This document shows positions 38,113 to 46,674 of a DNA stretch of 64,000 bases, one piece after another. Made by a program: the position numbers and the translations under genes. This DNA is from JANELJ01 sp024511395. GTDB lineage: Bacteria > Pseudomonadota > Gammaproteobacteria > GRL18. How positions within the stretch are numbered: the stretch's first letter is position 1; the number at the start of each line of letters is the position of its first letter. The stretch is from contig OY820613.1 in the NCBI GenBank assembly GCA_963681975.1, positions 3,906,001 to 3,970,000 of the forward strand, in the 5' to 3' direction. The notes beneath the pieces were generated by a model. The model had not been told where the DNA came from. It was given only the letters and a program-made list of their open reading frames with translations, and made no database searches.

Positions 38113-38278
38113 CCGTGAGTGGCTGCAGGTGCTGTATTTCCATGGGCGCTCAAGTACATCCATGTATAGCTTTAGAACTTTTCAAAACTTGTTTTTGTAA
38201 AAAGTTCTTATCCTGGTGATTTTGAAAACATCCATGTTTTCAAAATCCTGTAAATACAGTACCTACAACCACTCACTC
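38113..38278. repeat. Multi-hairpin palindromic repeat between rsxC and rsxD
   Basis: The outer arms, GTGAGTGGCTGCAGGTGCTG (38115) and the complement of TACCTACAACCACTCAC (ending about 38277), pair with few mismatches. Inside are AGAACTTTT…AAAAGTTCT (38174-38208) and a perfect 14-bp stem GATTTTGAAAACAT/ATGTTTTCAAAATC with a 2-nt loop (38218-38247). It looks like a non-autonomous mobile or structured repeat. IS-A copy H sits at its edge. Confidence 0.75.
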
Positions 38279-38284
38279 TAAATA

Positions 38285-38960
38285 GTTCAACCTGAATAAT
38301 ACCGTGTTCTTTGGACAGTTTAACCAGGTTTTCTCTGGCTTTGTTCAGGAGCTTTGAATCGGTTGGAAAAGCGATGTTCTTTTCCTGTACGGTAGTATCT
38401 ATCGTGACTTTCTTTAAACTGCCGGGCTTTATGGTTTTACTCTTTAGTCCGGCTTTAATGGTTTCAATCAGTAATTTTTCACTGCCTGATTTACCCGGCC
38501 GGTTACGCCATTTAGTCATGGTCGTAGGGTGTATAGGCATCTTATGCTGAAAGTATTCTTCACCACAGAAATACTGCCAGTACGGATTTTCTGTCCAGCC
38601 TTTTACTACCTGTTCATCTGATAAATCATGCAGGTGTTTCAGGTAATGTAATCCTGCAATCAAACGAGTACGAATGGCAGGAGCACCTTTAGTGGATACA
38701 AACAGAGCGCCCCACTCTTTATCAAGACTTTCCCAGTCTATGTGTAACTTAATCAACTCATGGTTTATATCCAGCATGTTTTCAAGGCGCATCCTGAATA
38801 GGTCTTCCTGAGGTGTTTTTGGCTGTTTCTTTGGTTTCATTTTGGTCTGGAAATTTGCAAGGTAATAAGGCTTATTTTACCAAAAACCTGCAAATTCAAT
38901 ACCCATAATTCGACAATATTTCCTTATAAATCAATGCGCTATGATTTGTTTAGGTCGGGC
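38285..38960 (-). mobile_element. IS-A copy H, internal deletion derivative (676 bp)
   Basis: Both ends are present and TAAATA flanks both sides (38279-38284 and 38961-38966), but about 820 bp are missing. The joint lies at AATACCGT, a sequence found both beside the right inverted repeat and at the start of the lost segment, so deletion between 8-bp repeats is likely. The residual reading frame (to 38840) keeps only the DUF772 part of the transposase. The left inverted repeat has also drifted (GCCCGACCTAAACAAATC). Confidence 0.92.
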
Positions 38961-39016
38961 TAAATAATTTCAATTCATAGAAAGCAGTAACGTTTTTATT
39001 TATCTATACTCTTTTC

Positions 39017-39180
39017 TTAACACTTAACACTTAACTCTCTATGCTCTTTCTGAACGCTGAACGCTGAACGCTGAACGCTGAACGCTGAACGCTGAACGCT
39101 GAACGCTGAACGCTGAACGCTGAACGCTGAACGCTGAACGCTTATGCTTTTTCTCAACGCTCAACGCTCAACGCTCAATG
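39017..39180. repeat. Compound heptad array (TTAACAC x2, TGAACGC x13, TCAACGC x3)
   Basis: Two TTAACAC units plus a part (39017-39035), then CTCTATGCTCTTTC, thirteen perfect TGAACGC units (39051-39141), TTATGCTTTTTC, and three TCAACGC units with a fourth degenerate one (39154-39181). The last unit contains the rsxC stop codon (39175-39177). Each heptad type follows a TATGCTCTTTCT-like separator. Confidence 0.95.
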
Positions 39181-40893
39181 CTTTCCCCTCCGTCGCTGCT
39201 CAGCCTCATCAACCTGCCTCTGCTGCGCTTCAGTCAAATTCTCCGTATTCCGCTTCTGTGCCTGCTGCTGAGCTTTTTTAGCCTTGCTGCGGGCAATGGC
39301 TTCTTGGATTAAATCGGCATGACTGCTGGCCGGTGATTTTTCTCCATCACCCCCAGCGGCCTTTTGCTTTTCCTCAGCTTTCTTTTTAGCCAGCTTTTCC
39401 TTTCGCAGTCGAGCTGCTTCTTCCCTAGCTTTTTTCATTTTTTCCAGGCGTTCCTGGCGGAACTCATGGCGTTCACGGGCCAGGTTGGCCTTATTGCGTT
39501 CTCGCTCATCATCCCATATTTCATTTTTGGCATAACGGAAATACTGTACCAGTGGGATATTACTGGGGCAGACATAGGAGCAGCAGCCACATTCAATGCA
39601 GTCAAAAATATTATAATCATGAATCTTTTCCAGATCCCTGGCTTTAGCGTACCAGTACATCTGCTGGGGTAGTAGGGACATGGGACAGCTGTCGGCACAG
39701 CGGCTGCAGCGGATACAGGGCATGGCCGGCGGCGGAGTGGCCAGTTCGCCGGGTTCGCTGACCAGAATGCAATTAGTAGCCTTGGTCACCGGAACGTCTA
39801 TAGAGGGTAAGGCAAAACCCATCATGGGGCCGCCCATTATAATTTTATCAACCTTGTTTTTATCCCAGCCGGCCTGATCCATAATTTCCCGAATAGAGGT
39901 GCCGATGGCGACTTCCATATTCTGCGGTTTTTTTATGGCGCCGCCGGTAATGGTGACAATACGGGATACTAATGGCTCACCACGATAAACAGCCTGATAG
40001 ACAGTCGCTGCTGTGGTGATATTGTGACAGATAATGCCGATATCCATAGGCAGTCCCTGGGTCGGGACTTCCTTTCCTGTCAGAACCTGTATTAACTGTT
40101 TTTCCCCACCGGCCGGATAACGGGTCGGTACCTGAATGATTTCTATGGTCTGTTCGCAATGTTCATGGATGGCCCGCTCATAACCGGCAATGGCATCGGA
40201 TAAGGCTTTAAATGCTTCAGGCTTATTGTCTTCAATACCGATCAGGCAGTATCTGGCCCCCACAATTTTTTTAATCAGCAAAATGCCAAGAATAATTTCT
40301 TCTGGACGATTATGCATCAGAGCATCATCGCAGGTAATATACGGCTCACATTCTGCGGCATTGATGATCAGGGTATCAGTGGCTTTTTTTCGGGCGGTTT
40401 CCAGTTTTGCAGCTGACGGGTAAAGTGCACCGCCAAGGCCGACAATACCTGCCTCAGCCACCTTATCAGTAATTTGTTCTGCACTCAGTGCATGCAGATT
40501 TTTATGCTGCGGATCATCCAGGGAAATTAAAGGTGTACAGTTATCCCAGCGGTCATAGCCATCAGTCTCAATAATGACACATAAAGCTGGTAGGCCGGAC
40601 GGGTGGGGTACCAGCCGTTCTTCAATAGCGGTTACGGTACCGGAAGTTGAAGCGTGTACGGGAGCGCTGACTGTTCCCTCGGCATGACCAATGAGCTGAC
40701 CTTTTTTGACATTGTCTCCGACTTTAACCACCGCTTCAGTCGGATGACCAATATGCTGACTCAGGGAAATTTCCAGCAGACGGGGTATTTCAGCGCTTTC
40801 AATAGGGCCTTCATTGGACAGTTGTTTTCTGCCGTCCAGCTTCAGGCCGCCGGGGAAAGACCATAAGCGCTGTATGTGTGTGCTAATACTCAT
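39175..40893 (-). CDS. rsxC: RsxC/RnfC, NADH- and FMN-binding Rnf subunit
   Basis: A 572-aa peripheral subunit that binds NADH and FMN. It has an N-terminal RnfC domain (SIGH-type barrel, GTVSAPVHASTSGTVTAIEE), a complex I 51-kDa-like core (GLGGALYPSAAKL, NAAECEPYITCDD) and two [4Fe-4S] sites (CIRCSRCADSCPM, CIECGCCSYVCPS). The Lys/Glu/Ala-rich C-terminal tail (about 455-572) is typical of gammaproteobacterial RsxC. The last codons run into the heptad array, which supplies the stop. It overlaps rsxB by 4 bp. Confidence 0.95.
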   Translation of the reverse strand: MSISTHIQRLWSFPGGLKLDGRKQLSNEGPIESAEIPRLLEISLSQHIGHPTEAVVKVGDNVKKGQLIGHAEGTVSAPVHASTSGTVTAIEERLVPHPSGLPALCVIIETDGYDRWDNCTPLISLDDPQHKNLHALSAEQITDKVAEAGIVGLGGALYPSAAKLETARKKATDTLIINAAECEPYITCDDALMHNRPEEIILGILLIKKIVGARYCLIGIEDNKPEAFKALSDAIAGYERAIHEHCEQTIEIIQVPTRYPAGGEKQLIQVLTGKEVPTQGLPMDIGIICHNITTAATVYQAVYRGEPLVSRIVTITGGAIKKPQNMEVAIGTSIREIMDQAGWDKNKVDKIIMGGPMMGFALPSIDVPVTKATNCILVSEPGELATPPPAMPCIRCSRCADSCPMSLLPQQMYWYAKARDLEKIHDYNIFDCIECGCCSYVCPSNIPLVQYFRYAKNEIWDDERERNKANLARERHEFRQERLEKMKKAREEAARLRKEKLAKKKAEEKQKAAGGDGEKSPASSHADLIQEAIARSKAKKAQQQAQKRNTENLTEAQQRQVDEAEQRRRGKH

Positions 40894-41495
40894 GGGTGAG
40901 CATTCTCCGCCAGTAACTGGTCAATAGTAGTAAAAATATTTCCAGTAGGAGTATGGTTAACATCGTACTGGGGTTCAGGCCAGTGCCAGGTGGTAATAGT
41001 CTGTTTGATCGGCACCATTTCTATACAGTCCACAGGGCAGGGTGGAACACAGAGTTCACAGCCGGTACATTCACTTTCAATTACCGTATGCATCTGTTTG
41101 GCGGCGCCAATAATGGCATCCACCGGACAGTCCTGAATACATAAGGTACAGCCGATACAGAGTTCTTCTATAATTACTGCAACAATAGGGCCTTCATGGG
41201 CTTCTTCCTCTTCTTCCAGAGGCAGAACTTCGACATCCAGCAGATCAGCCAGAGCCTGAACGGTATTTTCGCCGCCGGGAGGGCAGAGGTTAATCGGGGC
41301 ATCACCAGCGGCAATGGCCTCGGCATAAGGCCGACAGCCGGCATAGGAACACTGGCCGCATTGAGTCTGCGGCAGCAGAGCATCAATCTGATCCACTACC
41401 GGACTGGATTCTACCTTAAAGACAACGGAGGCCAGACCCAGCAATAGACCAAACAGGGCTGCCAGAGCAATAATGGCCAGTATACCCCAGAGCAT
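40890..41495 (-). CDS. rsxB: RsxB/RnfB, polyferredoxin Rnf subunit
   Basis: A 201-aa subunit with an N-terminal membrane anchor (about 1-25), an Fe-S domain with CGQCSYAGCRPYAEA, and two ferredoxin [4Fe-4S] motifs (CIGCTLCIQDCPVDA, CTGCELCVPPCPVDC). It accepts electrons from ferredoxin or delivers them to it. It begins 1 bp after the rsxA stop and overlaps rsxC by 4 bp, so A-B-C form a tight unit. Confidence 0.95.
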   Translation of the reverse strand: MLWGILAIIALAALFGLLLGLASVVFKVESSPVVDQIDALLPQTQCGQCSYAGCRPYAEAIAAGDAPINLCPPGGENTVQALADLLDVEVLPLEEEEEAHEGPIVAVIIEELCIGCTLCIQDCPVDAIIGAAKQMHTVIESECTGCELCVPPCPVDCIEMVPIKQTITTWHWPEPQYDVNHTPTGNIFTTIDQLLAENAHP

Positions 41496-41496
41496 C

Positions 41497-42084
41497 CTAG
41501 TTCAGCACCTTATCCAGGCCGGTAAAACCTAAAAAAGCAATAGACATTAAGCCGGCCGTAATCAGACCAATGGGAGCGCCCTGAAAGATTTCCGGAACAT
41601 CAGCAGAAGCCAGACGCTCACGAATGAAAGCGAATAATACCATCACCATGGAAAAACCCAGCGCGGCACCAAAACCGAAAATAATCGATTCAAAAAAGTT
41701 ATAGCCGGTCTGAACATTAAGCAGGGCCACCCCTAATACCGCACAGTTAGTAGTAATTAAAGGCAGAAACATCCCTAGCACCTGATACAGCATAGGACTG
41801 GTTTTATGCACCACCATTTCAGTAAAGTTAACCACCGCCGCAATGACAAGGATAAAAGTAATGGTCCGCAGGTACTCAATATCCAGAGGAATAAGAATAT
41901 ACTGGTTAACCAGATAACTGGAGGCGGATGACAAAGTCAGCACAAAAGTAGTAGCCAGCGCCATCCCCGCCGCCACTTTCAGCTTCCTGGAAGAGCCCAT
42001 AAACGGACACAGGCCAAGAAACTTAACCAGCACGAAGTTGTTAACAAAAATGGTTGAGATTAATAGTAAAAAATATTCGCTCAT
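41497..42084 (-). CDS. rsxA: RsxA/RnfA, Rnf membrane subunit
   Basis: A 195-aa, six-helix subunit homologous to RsxE. GLCPFMGSSRKL and LPLITTNCAVLGVALLN are the paired Cys-containing segments that form the Fe-S site between RsxA and RsxE. First gene of the A-B-C unit. The 73-bp gap to metG holds a hairpin of heptad units, so a promoter in the gap or read-through from metG must drive it. Confidence 0.95.
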   Translation of the reverse strand: MSEYFLLLISTIFVNNFVLVKFLGLCPFMGSSRKLKVAAGMALATTFVLTLSSASSYLVNQYILIPLDIEYLRTITFILVIAAVVNFTEMVVHKTSPMLYQVLGMFLPLITTNCAVLGVALLNVQTGYNFFESIIFGFGAALGFSMVMVLFAFIRERLASADVPEIFQGAPIGLITAGLMSIAFLGFTGLDKVLN

Positions 42085-42093
42085 GTGTGTGGG

Positions 42094-42147
42094 CGTTCAG
42101 CGTTCAGATTAAGAGCAGGAACAAAAAGCTCTTTCTGAACGCTGAAC
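42094..42147. repeat. Heptad hairpin between metG and rsxA
   Basis: GTTCAGCGTTCAG…AAGAGC (42094-42115) pairs with GCTCTTTCTGAACGCTGAAC (42128-42147). The arms are two heptads each in opposite directions. The GCTCTTTCTGAACGC stretch is the same separator-plus-heptad seen at 39041. Confidence 0.85.
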
Positions 42148-42157
42148 ACTGTCTCTC

Positions 42158-44260
42158 CTATTTCACTCTCATACCAGGCTGCGCACCATTCTCCTGATCA
42201 CCGTCAGGATTCAGAATCCACAGATCTTTCCCGCCCGGGCCGGCGGCCAGGACCATGCCTTCGGAGACGCCGAAGCGCATTTTTCTGGGGGTCAGGTTGG
42301 CGACCATTACCGTTAGTTTGCCTTCCAGCTCTTCTGGTTTGTAGGCGGATTTTATGCCGGCAAAGACATTGCGGGTTTCACCGCCTAGGTCCAGCGTGAG
42401 CTGGAGTAGTTTATCGGCTTTTTCTACGTGCTCTGCCTTAACAATACGGGTTATGCGTAAATCTATTTTGGCAAAATCATCGAAGTTAATGGTTTCGCTA
42501 ATGGGATCGGCACTTAAAGGTGAATCGTTATCAGCTTTAGTGGCTGTGCTGTCCTGTTTAACTTCGCTCTGAGTTGCCTTAAGTTCTTCTTTGGAGGCGT
42601 CGATAACTGCCTGCACACGTTCATCTTCAACCCGCATCATCAGGGGCTTGAATTTTTTAATTTCATGGCTGGTTAAGGGTGTCTGAGCATCGTCCCAGTT
42701 CATGCTGTCCAGGTTTAAAAAGTCGGCGACTTTATCAGCCATAACGGGCAGTACCGGTGCCAGATAGATGATTAACTGCCGGAACAGGTTTAAACCCATA
42801 CTGCAGACATCATGTACTTCCTGTTCTCTGCCTTCTTCCTTAATGACCTGCCAGGGTTTTTTCTCATCAATATACTGGTTGGCATGATCCGCCAAGGCCA
42901 TAATTTCCCGCACGGCCTTGCTGAATTCCCGGTCTTCATAATGCTGTGCAATGGTATCAGCGGCATCGGCAAACTGCTCAAATAGCTGTGGCTCACTGAC
43001 GCTTTCTGACAGGGTTGAGTTAAATTTCTTTTTAATAAAGCCGGCACAGCGACTGGCAATATTAACGACCTTGCCCACCAGATCAGAATTAACCCGTAGC
43101 CGAAAATCCTCCAGATTTAAATCCAGATCGGTCACTCCACTGCCCAGTTTGGCGGCAAAGTAGTAACGCAGGTATTCCGGATTTAATTGCTCCAGATAGG
43201 TTCGGGCCTTAATAAACGTGCCCCGGGATTTGGACATTTTCTGTCCGTCCACGGTCAGAAATCCATGGGCAAAAATAGCCGTCGGGGTTCTGAAACCGGT
43301 GCCGTGCAGCATAGCCGGCCAGAACAGACCATGGAAATAAATAATATCCTTGCCGATAAAATGGTACAACTCACTCTGGCTGTCTGATTCCCAGAAACTG
43401 TCAAAATCAATACCTTCGCGGTCGCACAGGTTCTTGAAACTGGCAATATAACCAATGGGAGCATCCAGCCAGACATAAAAATATTTGTTGGTAGTGCCGG
43501 GAATTTCAAAACCAAAATAAGGCTTGTCGCGGGAAATATCCCATTCCTGTAGACCAGCCTCAAACCATTCCTGTAATTTATTGCTAACTTCATCCTGTAA
43601 ATGACCGGATGCCGTCCAGTCCTTTAACATGGGTTCGAAGTCCGGTAATTTAAAGAAAAAATGTTCTGAATCTTTTTCAACCGGTTTAACCCCGGAGACC
43701 GCAGACACGGCATTTTTTAATTCAGTGGGGCTGTAGGTGGCACCGCAGACTTCACAATTATCGCCGTATTGATCAGCGGCACCGCATTTGGGGCACTCAC
43801 CCTTGATAAAGCGATCCGGTAGAAACATTTCTTTTTCAGGATCATAAGCCTGGGATATGGTGCGCTTGCTGATATGGCCGGCATCGTTCAGGCTGTTATA
43901 TATGGTTTCAGCAAAAAAGCGGTTTTCCGGGCTGTGAGTACTGTAATAATTGTCAAAGGCAATGGCAAAGTCCTTAAAGTCCGCCTGGTGTTCCTTGCTG
44001 GTTTCTGCAATCAGCTGTTTCGGGGTAATGCCTTCGGACTGGGCTCGCAGCATAATGGGGGTTCCGTGAGCATCATCGGCACAGACATAGTAACATTCAT
44101 GACCTTGTATTTTCTGAAAGCGTACCCATATATCGGTCTGGATATATTCAACAAGATGTCCCAGATGGATAGAGCCATTGGCATAGGGTAATGCACTGGT
44201 CACCAGGATTTTTCTTTTGCTGTTATTTTGCGCAGTAGTCAAATTCGCTTGTGTTGCCAT
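42158..44260 (-). CDS. metG: Methionyl-tRNA synthetase (MetG)
   Basis: A 700-aa class I synthetase. It has the HIGH-like motif (GSIHLGHLVE, residues about 29-38), the zinc knuckle of the MetG1 type (CPKCGAADQYGDNCEVCGA), KMSKS (DGQKMSKSRGTF), an anticodon-binding helical domain and a C-terminal EMAP/OB-fold tRNA-binding domain (from about 590, DFAKIDLRITRIVKAEHVEKAD broken only by family-typical variation). Its length is normal (E. coli 677). It is divergent from mrp, with the MITE-bearing gap between, a common gammaproteobacterial pairing. Confidence 0.97.
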   Translation of the reverse strand: MATQANLTTAQNNSKRKILVTSALPYANGSIHLGHLVEYIQTDIWVRFQKIQGHECYYVCADDAHGTPIMLRAQSEGITPKQLIAETSKEHQADFKDFAIAFDNYYSTHSPENRFFAETIYNSLNDAGHISKRTISQAYDPEKEMFLPDRFIKGECPKCGAADQYGDNCEVCGATYSPTELKNAVSAVSGVKPVEKDSEHFFFKLPDFEPMLKDWTASGHLQDEVSNKLQEWFEAGLQEWDISRDKPYFGFEIPGTTNKYFYVWLDAPIGYIASFKNLCDREGIDFDSFWESDSQSELYHFIGKDIIYFHGLFWPAMLHGTGFRTPTAIFAHGFLTVDGQKMSKSRGTFIKARTYLEQLNPEYLRYYFAAKLGSGVTDLDLNLEDFRLRVNSDLVGKVVNIASRCAGFIKKKFNSTLSESVSEPQLFEQFADAADTIAQHYEDREFSKAVREIMALADHANQYIDEKKPWQVIKEEGREQEVHDVCSMGLNLFRQLIIYLAPVLPVMADKVADFLNLDSMNWDDAQTPLTSHEIKKFKPLMMRVEDERVQAVIDASKEELKATQSEVKQDSTATKADNDSPLSADPISETINFDDFAKIDLRITRIVKAEHVEKADKLLQLTLDLGGETRNVFAGIKSAYKPEELEGKLTVMVANLTPRKMRFGVSEGMVLAAGPGGKDLWILNPDGDQENGAQPGMRVK

Positions 44261-44777
44261 GAACGGAAAACTCTTTTGTTAATACCTTTAATACGCATAT
44301 TTTAATTATGGGTATTAATGACGGTATAATCGGTAAATTAATAGTCTGTTAGTTGTTTAATATTAAGTTGAGCGTGGAAAAATAAAACACGCTATCTTAC
44401 CAATTTTAACGGTTCTTTCACAAGCATGGCTGGACTGAAAACCGCTTTTGCCGGACATCCAGACTTAATCTCAGGTCTCTCTCCTGAGTATATTCTTGAG
44501 TATATTAAAGAAATCTGGATAATACCCTACTTATTTACTAAGGATTTAGTAGAATTCGGATTTGAATTCAACCTAAATAAATCAGTTGAACCGTAGCGAG
44601 AATGATCAGAGTGCTGGAGATACAAGGATTTACAGGTTATTTTGGCTTTACTCGTAGTCACCCTACGGGTGAAGTCAAAATGTTCTGGAAAGCCTTGTAG
44701 ATTCAGTGCTATGGACATTCGCAGTAGGTTCAACTGATTTATTTAGGTTCAAACTTTAACAGGTGGAGTTTTTTACC
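44261..44777. other. Intergenic region between metG and mrp
   Basis: A 517-bp gap with divergent promoters expected. Besides the MITE at 44570-44749 I see a short direct repeat (TGAGTATATT twice, at about 44486-44506) and no credible ORF. The mrp ribosome-binding site AGGTGGAG (44761-44768) lies just outside the MITE. Confidence 0.6.
44570..44749. mobile_element. 180-bp MITE with perfect 23-bp inverted repeats
   Basis: Terminal repeats begin AACCTAAATAAATCAGTTGA at 44570 and are mirrored exactly at 44727-44749. The interior has no ORF but has a TCACCC-TAC-GGGTGA hairpin. Its ends resemble the IS-A left end (GACCTGAATAAATCA), so an IS-A-like transposase may have moved it. A solo end lies at 27838. 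Confidence 0.85.
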
Positions 44778-45863
44778 ATGGCAACTGCAGAGCAAGTTGA
44801 AGAAAAATTAAAAGAATTTATTGACCCTTACTTTGAAACCGATCTGGTTTCTGCCAAGTGTATTAAAAATGTTCAGGTGGACGGTTCAAAAGCAATCGTT
44901 GATATTGAACTGGGTTTTCCGCATCAGGGTTATGAGCAGGAATTAAGCGAAAAACTGATCACTCTGTTAACAGAAATTGACGGTATTGATGAAGTTGAAG
45001 TCAATATCAGCAGTAAAATTGTTATTCATGCTGTGCAAAAAGGCGTACAGCCTATTCAGGGTGTTAAAAACATTGTTGCTGTAGCGTCCGGTAAGGGTGG
45101 TGTGGGTAAATCCACAACTACGGTAAACCTGGCACTGGCACTGGCTAAAGAAGGTGCCAGCGTTGCCGTACTCGATGCGGATATTTACGGCCCTAGTATG
45201 CCGCGTATGTTAGGTATTAGCGGCAAGCCTGAATCTGAAGACGGTCAGTCTCTGGAACCCCTGGTTAATTACGGTATCCAGACCATGTCCATTGGTTTTC
45301 TGATTGATGATGATACTCCGATGATCTGGCGTGGTCCTATGGTCACCCAGGCACTGGAACAGTTATTTAAAGATACCCGCTGGAAAGATGTTGACTATCT
45401 GGTTGTGGATCTGCCGCCTGGCACCGGTGATGTCCAGTTGACCCTGGCCCAGAAGATCCCTGTCAGTGGTGCGGTAATCGTAACTACACCTCAGGATATT
45501 GCCTTACTGGATGCCCGTAAAGGTCTGAAAATGTTTGAAAAGGTGAATGTCCCGGTACTGGGTGTGGTAGAAAATATGTCTACTCATATTTGCAGTAACT
45601 GCGGTCATGAAGAACGTATCTTTGGTGAAGGCGGCGGTCAGCGTATGTCTGAAGAAGAAAATGTTGACTTATTAGGTGCCCTGCCTCTGGATATGAGCAT
45701 TCGTCAGCTGGCGGATGACGGTAAACCCACCGTGGTTTCTGAGCCAGATAGCCGTATTACTGAGCTGTATGTTGATATTGCCCGTAAGGTTGCGGCCAAG
45801 CTGGCACTTAAAGCCCGTGATTACACTAACCGTTTCCCTAAAATTGTTATTAAAAATGATTAG
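44778..45863 (+). CDS. mrp: Mrp/ApbC, P-loop Fe-S cluster carrier
   Basis: A 361-aa protein from the ATG at 44778, chosen for AGGTGGAG nine bases upstream; a GTG at 44763 would add five residues. An N-terminal MIP18/DUF59 domain (about 1-85) is followed by an ATPase with the deviant Walker A GKGGVGKSTTTVN, Walker B-like DYLVVDLPPGTGD, and the CSNCG cysteine pair that holds a [4Fe-4S] cluster between subunits. It helps mature Fe-S proteins; the Rnf complex next door is a large user. The usual metG-mrp-dcd order is kept. Confidence 0.95.
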   Translation: MATAEQVEEKLKEFIDPYFETDLVSAKCIKNVQVDGSKAIVDIELGFPHQGYEQELSEKLITLLTEIDGIDEVEVNISSKIVIHAVQKGVQPIQGVKNIVAVASGKGGVGKSTTTVNLALALAKEGASVAVLDADIYGPSMPRMLGISGKPESEDGQSLEPLVNYGIQTMSIGFLIDDDTPMIWRGPMVTQALEQLFKDTRWKDVDYLVVDLPPGTGDVQLTLAQKIPVSGAVIVTTPQDIALLDARKGLKMFEKVNVPVLGVVENMSTHICSNCGHEERIFGEGGGQRMSEEENVDLLGALPLDMSIRQLADDGKPTVVSEPDSRITELYVDIARKVAAKLALKARDYTNRFPKIVIKND

Positions 45864-45923
45864 TGTTTAAGAAGATTTTAAAAAGCTTTAAGAATAAACA
45901 CACTTAAAGTCAGATAATGTCTT

Positions 45924-45963
45924 AAAAGCCGCTGTACATAATTTTGTGCAGCGGCTTTTTTTG
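45924..45963 (+). terminator. Intrinsic terminator after mrp
   Basis: AAAAGCCGCTGTACA pairs with TGTGCAGCGGCTTTT around a 6-nt loop, followed by a T run. A second small stem (AAAAAAGCG…CGCTTTTTTT) lies at about 46012-46038. Confidence 0.85.
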
Positions 45964-46105
45964 TTTCTCACTTGTTTTTAGTGTTTATCAAATAGATAAT
46001 AGCAGGCAATAAAAAAGCGGCATGGTTCGCTTTTTTTATGGTATCTGATAAATAATAAAATAATTTAAGCAGCTAATTTAAAAATAATGTGAGAACCAGA
46101 TTCTT

Positions 46106-46672
46106 ATGAGTATTAAATCCGATCACTGGATCCGTTCCATGGCTGAAAATGAAGGCATGATAGAGCCTTTTGAAGGCAAGCAGGTTAAAGAACTAAATGG
46201 TCAGAGGGTTGTATCCTATGGTACTTCCAGCTATGGCTATGATGTACGCTGTTCCAGGGAGTTTAAAATATTTACCAATATTAATTCCGCTATTGTTGAT
46301 CCTAAGGATTTTGACGATAACAGCTTTGTGGATGTTGAGTCCGATATCTGTATTATCCCGCCCAATTCTTTTGCCTTGGCACGTACTGTGGAATATTTTC
46401 GTATTCCAAGAAAAGTTCTGACAGTCTGTCTGGGTAAATCCACCTATGCCCGCTGCGGTATTATTGTTAATGTAACCCCCCTGGAACCGGAATGGGAAGG
46501 GCATGTGACACTGGAATTTTCTAATACTACGCCTTTACCGGCAAAAATATATGCTAATGAAGGCGTTGCACAAATGCTGTTTTTTGAATCGGATGAGGAA
46601 TGTGATATTTCCTATAAAGATAAAAACGGTAAATACCAAGGGCAAACAGGGGTGGTTACGCCGAGAACCTGA
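46106..46672 (+). CDS. dcd: dCTP deaminase (Dcd)
   Basis: A 188-aa homotrimeric enzyme converting dCTP to dUTP for dTMP synthesis. Signature stretches are SYGYDVRCSREF, LGKSTYARCGIIVNVTPLEP and the catalytic Glu in GHVTLEFSNT. The family length is about 190 aa. It is followed after 2 bp by a small hypothetical gene, probably in the same operon. Confidence 0.96.
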   Translation: MSIKSDHWIRSMAENEGMIEPFEGKQVKELNGQRVVSYGTSSYGYDVRCSREFKIFTNINSAIVDPKDFDDNSFVDVESDICIIPPNSFALARTVEYFRIPRKVLTVCLGKSTYARCGIIVNVTPLEPEWEGHVTLEFSNTTPLPAKIYANEGVAQMLFFESDEECDISYKDKNGKYQGQTGVVTPRT

Positions 46673-46674
46673 TT

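Noticed and set aside
39051..39141. CRISPR array
   Set aside because: The unit is only 7 bp with no spacers; it is a heptad tandem repeat and no cas gene is present.
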